Positions 57,301 through 64,000 of a stretch of 64,000 bases of DNA are shown here, piece by piece. The number at the start of each line of letters is the position of its first letter. Positions within the stretch are counted from its first letter, which is position 1. The translations under genes were made by a program, and so were the position numbers. Where the stretch lies: NCBI GenBank assembly GCA_036365515.1, contig CM070875.1, forward strand, positions 95,171,128 through 95,235,127, written 5' to 3'. The notes beneath the pieces are model-generated. The model was not told the DNA's origin. It saw nothing but the letters and a program-made list of their open reading frames with translations, and did not search any database. This DNA is from Torymus aiolomorphi (taxonomy: Eukaryota > Arthropoda > Insecta > Hymenoptera > Torymidae).

Positions 57301-59401
57301 TAGACCTACTATTACCGAAAAATATCGTAGGATTATGAAAAATGAAGACATCGCTGCTCTGCGTTTTTAAACGTTCTATCACCCAATAAAAGTTTGAATT
57401 TCATTCCTACGTATTTTTTTTAATCAGCTTGAAACTGTGTGAGTTGCTCGATCGGTAATGGTACGACAATGTCACCCCCTTAAGACGTGATATATTATGT
57501 AGCATTTGCCTTTTATTTACGATCTGGATAACTTTACTGCATAGAATTTCTTTGGAACCAGTCAATGAAACCACCTGAAATTTTGAAGGGATCTGTTTTT
57601 ATAGTAGTCATATGTATGATTTAAATACTCAGAATATTATGACTAATATTTTGTTACAAGTGAGAACTAGTAGGCAAATAAATAGAGGAGGACTCGATAA
57701 AAAACAGCTCGGCGTGACTCAGCTGAAGATCGCACCTCGGACCTTCCGTTTTTGCAACGGTTGCTTTGTTGGAGTCGTCCTCATATTGTTAAATGCAATT
57801 CGATCCGCCTCATCATGCTGTGCATAATATGTACATGTAACAATTTATTTTCCATGAATTATATAAAAATTTCTGATATTTTATTTATCTTCTTCAGTGT
57901 TTTTTTAGATTTAAATAACATAGTATAACGAATATTATAAAAACAAAGACTTCAAAATTTACAAAATTTAAAACAATTCAAGTAAGCCATTTCATTATAT
58001 TGTTCTAAAATCATCCTGCAGTAATTATATCCAGTGCATCAAAAAAGAAAGCCCGGAAAGTGTCTAAAAAATTGACTAGAAGAGACATCCGCTTCCAGTT
58101 AAAAAATTTAATTGTTCAAACAAATACTTAAATATTTTCTTCATACATTGATTCTTTCAATTTTTTATTGTTTGTTTTTTTAGAAAAGTTGTTGACTGAA
58201 ATTGAGACATATATTAGTTATTTGCATTAATTTTTCTCGATAGGGTATAATTCAAATTATCCATTATTAATTTTTCTAATAATATATATGTATATATTTT
58301 TTTTAAGGAAGAAAAAGTGAAAGGTAAACAAACAAGTGGAATTATAGTAAAAAGCATTTGTAAGGTAAACAGAAAGATAAATATTATAAACAGAGACTCC
58401 GATAAATCTGAAAGTTTGCAAAAGTACGATGAGGTTCAAGACATTAGTACTGCTAACGATCAAATCAAAAATAGAAATTGTAACAAATCTGCAGATTTAC
58501 AAAGCCAAGATGCTGCTCATGACAAATTTAAAAATAGAAATCACCTTAAAAATAGAGATTTAGGAAATGACGATGAGATAGCAGGTCCTAGTAATGCGAA
58601 CGACAAACATACCTCACAAGACACCGGTATAGTTATTTTAGAATGCGATTATGAAGGGGATGCCGCATTTGATTGATTATACGTTTGAACTGTATTAAAA
58701 GTTATTTGTTTTTCTTTCCAGAAAACAGATATGTTACATTGGAAAATTTTAATAAATTAAAGAAAAAAATATTTATAAACAATAAAAAACAACAGTTGAA
58801 TAGAGATAAAGAAAAAGTTCCTGAAAATGATGAAAATGAAATAGTGGAAAAGTTACCCGTTAAATCAGTTGACGAAATGAACAATTTAAATTCCCTATTA
58901 ACCCGGGACTCAAACGCAAGAAAACAATTTGTAAGCCGTTTTTAGTATATTTTTTTATATATTTTCAACTTATAATTTGAATCAAATATTTCGTTTATTT
59001 CAGAAGGAAATTCTGCTGAAAATCGATGGACCAACTTTAATGTCCTTTACAAACAGAAGTTTGAGAAGACTGATGACTGATGAATTAGCAGTTAAATATT
59101 CTTATTCCGGACAGTCTCGTGGCGATAAAAAGCAGCATAAAACCATGAGTTTTAAAAAACTTAACATATGTAAATATGTAATAGGTAAACACACAAACAT
59201 TGAAATGAGACTAAACTCCATTTTTTAATTCAAAACTAATGATATATTTTATTTACAGATGCCATTGTTTATTCAAAGCATTGCTACACAGAGTCGAACT
59301 GTCTAGTTTATTTGAAGCGGTGGTTAAATAACGCGAAGACCAGGGTACGAAGAGCTGCAGAACTTTCTCCAGATGAAAGTGGAGTTGAAGATGAAGATTA
59401 A
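54398..59401 (+). CDS. Ten-exon DUF4806-type nuclear protein gene
   Basis: Exons by splice sites and phase: 54398-54538, 55797-55973, 56055-56168, 56664-56810, 57096-57230, 58022-58059 (donor weak), 58308-58626, 58722-58930, 59004-59184, 59259-59401. All junctions from exon 2 on keep one open frame; exon 1 ends in phase 0 while exon 2 needs phase 1, so a small exon between them is missing or unseen. Exon 1 (MPKNCWYVAFFDKF...) matches the usual start of this insect family. The middle is acidic and Lys-rich, disordered. Exons 8-10 (VDEMNNLNSLL, RRLMTDELAVKYSYSG, MSFKKLNICKYVI) fit the C-terminal DUF4806 region. The function of the family is unknown; a chromatin or DNA-related role is only guessed. 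AATAAA at 59556 may be its poly(A) signal. Palindromes fill intron 1. Confidence 0.65.
54620..54810. repeat. Imperfect palindrome in intron 1
   Basis: It contains inverted matches such as AATATACTATTTTAT and GAAATAGTACATTATT, and TTTACGC repeats on both strands. The pairing is weaker than in its neighbours. Confidence 0.35.
55361..55491. repeat. Palindrome with GAGCGCAGCGAG tip
   Basis: Arms AATAGTATATTACGCAAC and GTGCGCAAAGC / GTGATTCACGCAC face their complements. The tip GTCGCCCTCGCTGCGCTCGG at 55413 is the reverse of the tip at 12359-12375. Confidence 0.8.
55500..55709. repeat. Palindrome, ~210 bp, GCGCAAA-rich
   Basis: The centre CTTTGCGCACTCAGTGCGCAAAG is at about 55594-55616. The arms extend with GTGCGCAAAACAC, AGATTTACA and GCAAAG words to GTGCGCAAAATACGG and its complement. 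Confidence 0.8.
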
Positions 59402-59773
59402 TATAAAACGTGGTGAAACAATCACGCAAAATATTTTTATTCGTAGATAATTATAATTATAAAAAAGTATTTATTTCATTAAATTATGGATTGTTTTATG
59501 TAACTCGCGAAATTAGCGATATAGAGTTATAATGTATAGCAAATACATTTTTTGTAATAAAAAAACATTGAGTTAACTTTATATTTTAGAAATTATAATT
59601 GTACCCATCAAATTATCCCGATTAAAATACTTTTTCCAATATCTCTATTAATTTTTATATTGTACTATTAAAACACTTTTAATAGCAATTAAGACTTCTT
59701 TGTGACTACTTTAATATCGTTTTTTACCTTACACAAAATAATTTTTATTTTTTTTAAATTCTTATATTGTACT
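59402..59773. other. 3' flank of the DUF4806-type gene
   Basis: AT-rich. AATAAA at 59556-59561 is a candidate polyadenylation signal about 155 bp after the stop codon. Confidence 0.4.
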
Positions 59774-60045
59774 ATAAGAATACTTTTCATATAAATAAAG
59801 ACTTCTTTGTGAATACTTCTGATTTTTCCAAAGACAATTACACGTAAAATATTATTTTGGTCTGTTAAAATCGTACAAGTAAAGAATTCTTTTTGAACAC
59901 TTTTTTGAATATAAGAATACTTTTCATATAAATAAAGACTTCTTTGTGAATACTTCTGATTTTTCCAAAGACAATTACACGTAAAATATTATTTTAGTCT
60001 GTTAAAATCGTACAAGTAAAGAATTCTTTTTGAACACTTTTTGAA
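59774..60045 (+). repeat. 137-bp tandem duplication
   Basis: ATAAGAATACTTTTCATATA starts at 59774 and again at 59911. The two units differ at only a couple of bases. An older, diverged unit precedes them near 59660. Confidence 0.9.
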
Positions 60046-62184
60046 TAATCTATGATCGGACATTCGTTATTAAATAAAGTATTAAAAAAGAACTCTTTGA
60101 GACAACTTTCTGAAAAAAAGAATTCACATAGTAATAACAAAGTGATCTTAAAAAACATTTTTTGCTTATTGGGAAATCATTTGAAGATTTAAGAACGTAT
60201 AAAAATGTTATATATTCATCATTTTTTGAAGCTGCAAAAGCTAGAAATGTAGTTCAAGGTGCGTAGGACGGGAATCGCAACCTTCTATGTATTTAGTTAT
60301 TGATCACGTAGTATGTAAATAATTAAAATAAAATGGTAATAACAGTTCAAGAAAATAAGTATATTTCGATATTTGACTAGAGCAAAACTTACACAAAACT
60401 TGTTCGTTATATAATGTTAGGAACAAGCTTACGTAATATATAGATGTACATACGCAATATAAAAAAAAATATTATTATCTTACTATAGAATTAATAATAA
60501 TTCAATTTGTATAATGAATTTGTATAATGAAGATATTACAATGAAATTATAATGAAATTATAATTATAGAAATTATAAAGATTGATATAAAATTTTTGTG
60601 AAATTAGTAGATATAATAGATAGATATAATATAATTGAAAAGTTTTTATAAGATATAATATAATTGAAAAGTTTTTATAAAATATAATATATAAATCTTA
60701 TTCCAAAGAATAATGATATAAAAATAAATATTTGATAGATTACCTAAATACTACAAAACGATGCGTCCGGCAAGTATCTTCTGTCTTTAAAAGAAAATTT
60801 CCCAAAATTTAAAAAATTAGATTAACAGTTTAGGAAGATGTTTAATTAAAATTCATATTTGCAGATAATAGGTAGATTGACTTGTGTAAGAAAAACTTAC
60901 ATGAATTTATGATGTATAACAGCTCATGGTTAAACTATTTTAGAGGGTGGTGACTTCTATGATCTATACTTCGAAAATGTTTACGCAAAAATTTGTTAAC
61001 TTTTTGTGTTTCAATTACAGTTATTATGTTAGTATTTTTGTAATATTTTTTGTTAGACGTAATTATTTTTTATACAAATTTTTATAGTAAATATATATTA
61101 AACAAATTTTATTTTAAAAATTCTCTTTATTATAATAATTGACTTGCCTGCACTTAATTGATTCCACCAGTTTCATGAGTTTATTTTTAGTAGTACTTAC
61201 GATTTTTTGTTATAAAAATAATTCCATATTTCTATGTCACAAAAATGTACTTGTCTATATAAACACACTTATACTCGCCAAAGTTTTAATTTTTTTTAAA
61301 GTGTTATTTTAGGGAGATTCCACAAGTTTCTAAGAGCTTCAATAATAATTAAAAAGTATTATAACGGTAAAGAATGATGATACCATATTTCATAGATTTA
61401 ATTTTCGTGTGGGTACATGATAATAATTGCATCGTGTGAGGCTGCTGTATTTGTAAAAAAAATGGAATAACACTTTCATTGTATCAAGAAATCCCTTTTG
61501 CTATATATAATAATAGTATATATACTCTTCTTTTTATAGACAAATTAATTTATTGTATAGAACCGGTAAGATAAAATTGTCAGAAGAAAATAATTATTTA
61601 TTATTAGAATTCATTTTCATAGAGTATAAGTTTTTTATTCATATTTTTATATATTACAGAAACACCTTATGCTTGCCTTATATTATACTTTCGTAGAAAG
61701 TTTTGTTATAAAAATAAACATTGCTATCTTCACAATTGTAAGTAATATAAAATAATTTGAATTTTTTTCCATATCCGTTGTAATGATTACTTTTTAACAA
61801 ATGATTTATGGAAATAATTCATTCCAGTACAACTTTTCGAACCTATGATTAAAATGAAGAACTATAAAGAACTATATGATTAAAATAAAGGACTATTTGT
61901 TTCCATTTTTAAATAGTGTATTATTATATATTTACCTCAATCAGTAATGCAAACAAGTAAAGGTATTCCTCTAACTGTTATACTTATTAACAATTTGGAT
62001 TTTACATCCCTCACTCAATTAGTTATATACCAAAAGCCATATATTGAAAATACCTTACGGATACATTATATGGTTTTAAGAATTAACATCTATAGCTGTT
62101 ATATTAACAGCTTTGGATTTTACATCAGATATCTCCTTCAAGAATGAAAAAAATATATAGTTAGAATTAATTGCAAGTAATTTG
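60046..62184. other. AT-rich spacer
   Basis: No gene recognised. A short direct repeat (ATAATATAATTGAAAAGTTT, two copies near 60626-60680) is the only structure seen. Confidence 0.3.
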
Positions 62185-62640
62185 TCAGCTTTGACATTAT
62201 CTCTCATAATATAAGTTAAACGAAAAGGTCCAAAACCTATTTCATTCATCGTAAAGGATTTTCAATGTTTTATTTATGCAACATGACCAGTCGGGTGAAG
62301 ATTTTTCTTGAGACAAAGTTTATATTCTTCATATAATGGTTTATAGTTATGATTTGAAAAGTGAGAAAATATAAAAATTTATTGTGAAATGGCATTGTGG
62401 AATAACTTGTTTTTTAAAATAATTAAAATTAGAAAATGTTTATGTTTGATACTTTTCAAATCATAACTATAAACCATTTATACACAGAATATAAACTTCG
62501 TCTCAAGAAAAGCCTTCACCCGACTGGTCATGTTGCAAACATAAAACATTGAAAATTTTTTACAATGAATGAAATAGGTTTTGGAGCTTCTCGCTTAGCT
62601 TACATTATGAGAGATAATGTCACGTCTTTGAAGTTGGCAT
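62185..62640. mobile_element. Palindrome/foldback, ~455 bp
   Basis: The left arm (62190-62370) contains GACATTATCTCTCATAATAT, CCTATTTCATTCAT, ATGACCAGTCGGGTGAAG and ATAGTTATGATTTGAAAAG. The right arm (62453-62640) is its complement in order. No coding capacity. Confidence 0.8.
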
Positions 62641-62689
62641 AACACTTTTGCAGAAATGAGAATCTAAGTAATGGATATTTTGCCGTAAA

Positions 62690-64000
62690 TTATCCGTAAA
62701 TTATCCGTGAAAGCCGCAATTTTGTAGCGGCAATTTTTATTAAAAAATTCGAATGTCCTGCCAACTTCAGATGAAGTTAGCAAATCACCCCTCCAAAACC
62801 TAAGTTTACATTAGTCCTACCAAAACCAAACGCACATAGGAATTTGCCGCTTTTTTGCCGCAAAAGAACAGTGCTATATAGAAAATGAAATAACAATTAA
62901 TATTATAATTATAAACAATAATTATGTCAAACACTAAGAAGATAGCAAACCACGGCTCAGAAACTAACTTTAGACCCCTTATACCGCCGCCATACTAGCA
63001 CAGGAATTTGCCCCTTTTTTGCCGTGAGGCAGTGGTGTTATGTAGAAAACGAAAAACTATTTTTTACTATTGTTATAAATAATAGCAGCGTTAATTCACA
63101 TGAAAATAGAAAACCACGGCCATGAAACTAACTTTAGACGACTTATACCGCCAACATACTGGCACAGAAATTTGCCGCTTTTTTGCCGTGACACAACGGT
63201 GTTATATAGAAGTAGAAGAAATAATTTTTAATATTTGTTATAAATAATAGTGCGTAAATTCATATGAAGGTAGCAAACCACGGCGATGAAATTAACTTTA
63301 GACGACTCATACCGCCAACATACTGGCACAGGAATTTGACGCTTTTTTGCCGTGAGGCAACGGTGTTATGTAGAAAAAGAAAAAAAATTTGATTTATTAT
63401 TTATAAACAATAATAATGTCAAACAATAAGAAGATAGCAGACCTCAACCCAGAAACCAACTTTAGACGACACTTAAGGCCACTATACAGATGATTTTGCC
63501 GCTTTTTTGCCGTGAGACAGTGTTGTTATGTAGATGATGAAAAAATAATTTTTAATATTTGTTATAGATAATAGTTGCGTGAATTCATATGAAGGTAGCA
63601 AACCACGGCCATGAAACTAACATTAGACGACTTATACCGCCGCGATACTAGCACAGGAATTTGCCGCTTTTTTGCCGTGGGACAGTGGTGTTATGTAGGA
63701 GATGAAAAAATAATTTTTAATACTTGTTATAGATAATAGTTGCGTGAATTCATATGAAGGTAGCAAACCACGGCCATGAAAGTAACATTAGACGACTTAT
63801 ACCGCCGCCATACTAGCACAGGAATTTGCCGAATTTTGCCGTGGGACAGTCGTGTAATGTAGGAGATGAAAAAATAGTTTATATTATTGTTATAAATAAT
63901 ATTTGCGTGAATTCATATGAAGGTAGCAACCATGGCCATGAAACTAACTTTAGACGACTCATACCGCCAACATACTGGCATAGAAATTTGCCGCTTTTTT
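62690..64000 (+). repeat. ~163-bp satellite array, continues past the window
   Basis: Units with AACTTTAGACGAC, TATACCGCC, GGAATTTGCCGC, TTTTTTGCCGTG and GTGTTATGTAG recur with the TTTTTTGCCG word near 62851, 63015, 63178, 63341, 63504, 63667 and, after one altered unit, 64000. About eight units are present. The right boundary lies outside the window. Confidence 0.9.

Overview
This is eukaryotic, AT-rich nuclear DNA. It reads as an intergenic, repeat-dense stretch of an insect genome. The evidence is intron-containing genes with GT/AG borders, R1-clade, Penelope, Helitron and tnp2-type transposons, and many microsatellites and foldback elements. A hymenopteran (wasp or ant) is plausible from the gene families (DUF4806-type gene, SWIM fragment, Ulp1-Helitron), but the species cannot be fixed from sequence alone.

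Layout. 1-5 kb: tandem repeats, a microsatellite and two foldback elements. 5.2 kb: a Gln-rich coiled-coil ORF. 5.9-8.9 kb: a Penelope-like element (minus strand) with an inverted partial copy and a foldback at the junction. 10.2-11.1 kb: a terminal-inverted-repeat element carrying a small two-exon SWIM zinc-finger gene. 11.4-18.0 kb: a dead Helitron (Ulp1-like protease, Lys/Tyr-rich 11-residue repeat, Rep), broken by a 5'-truncated R1-type retrotransposon and by a microsatellite/hairpin element. 18.2-26.4 kb: MITEs, near-perfect palindromes, and a TTAA-flanked element. 27.2-32.3 kb: an almost intact R1-clade retrotransposon inserted in a CA-rich satellite that continues to 33.7 kb. 34.2-35.1 kb: a Mutator-like transposase relic. 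36.7-39.7 kb: a nested giant inverted repeat packed with AGGTCA half-sites. 40.9-43.5 kb: an F-box/leucine-rich-like gene and a broken tandem copy. 43.8-47 kb: an ~832-bp tandem array of LTR-like units. 47-49 kb: a diverged satellite. 50.7-52.8 kb: a tnp2/CACTA-like transposase pseudogene. 53.7-55.7 kb: a cluster of palindromes. 54.4-59.4 kb: a ten-exon DUF4806-type gene. 62.7-64 kb: a ~163-bp satellite running off the end.

The likely host genes are the multi-exon gene at 54.4-59.4 kb and the gene at 40.9 kb; nearly everything else is mobile or repetitive. The most unusual structure is a three-copy element (20.4-21.1 and 39.2 kb). Its layout of short direct and inverted motifs around a conserved hairpin core is kept, while the motif itself is exchanged in concert. 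Several insertions are dated and defined by their own empty sites in duplicated copies, which gives exact target duplications (TTAA twice, a 9-bp one, TA).
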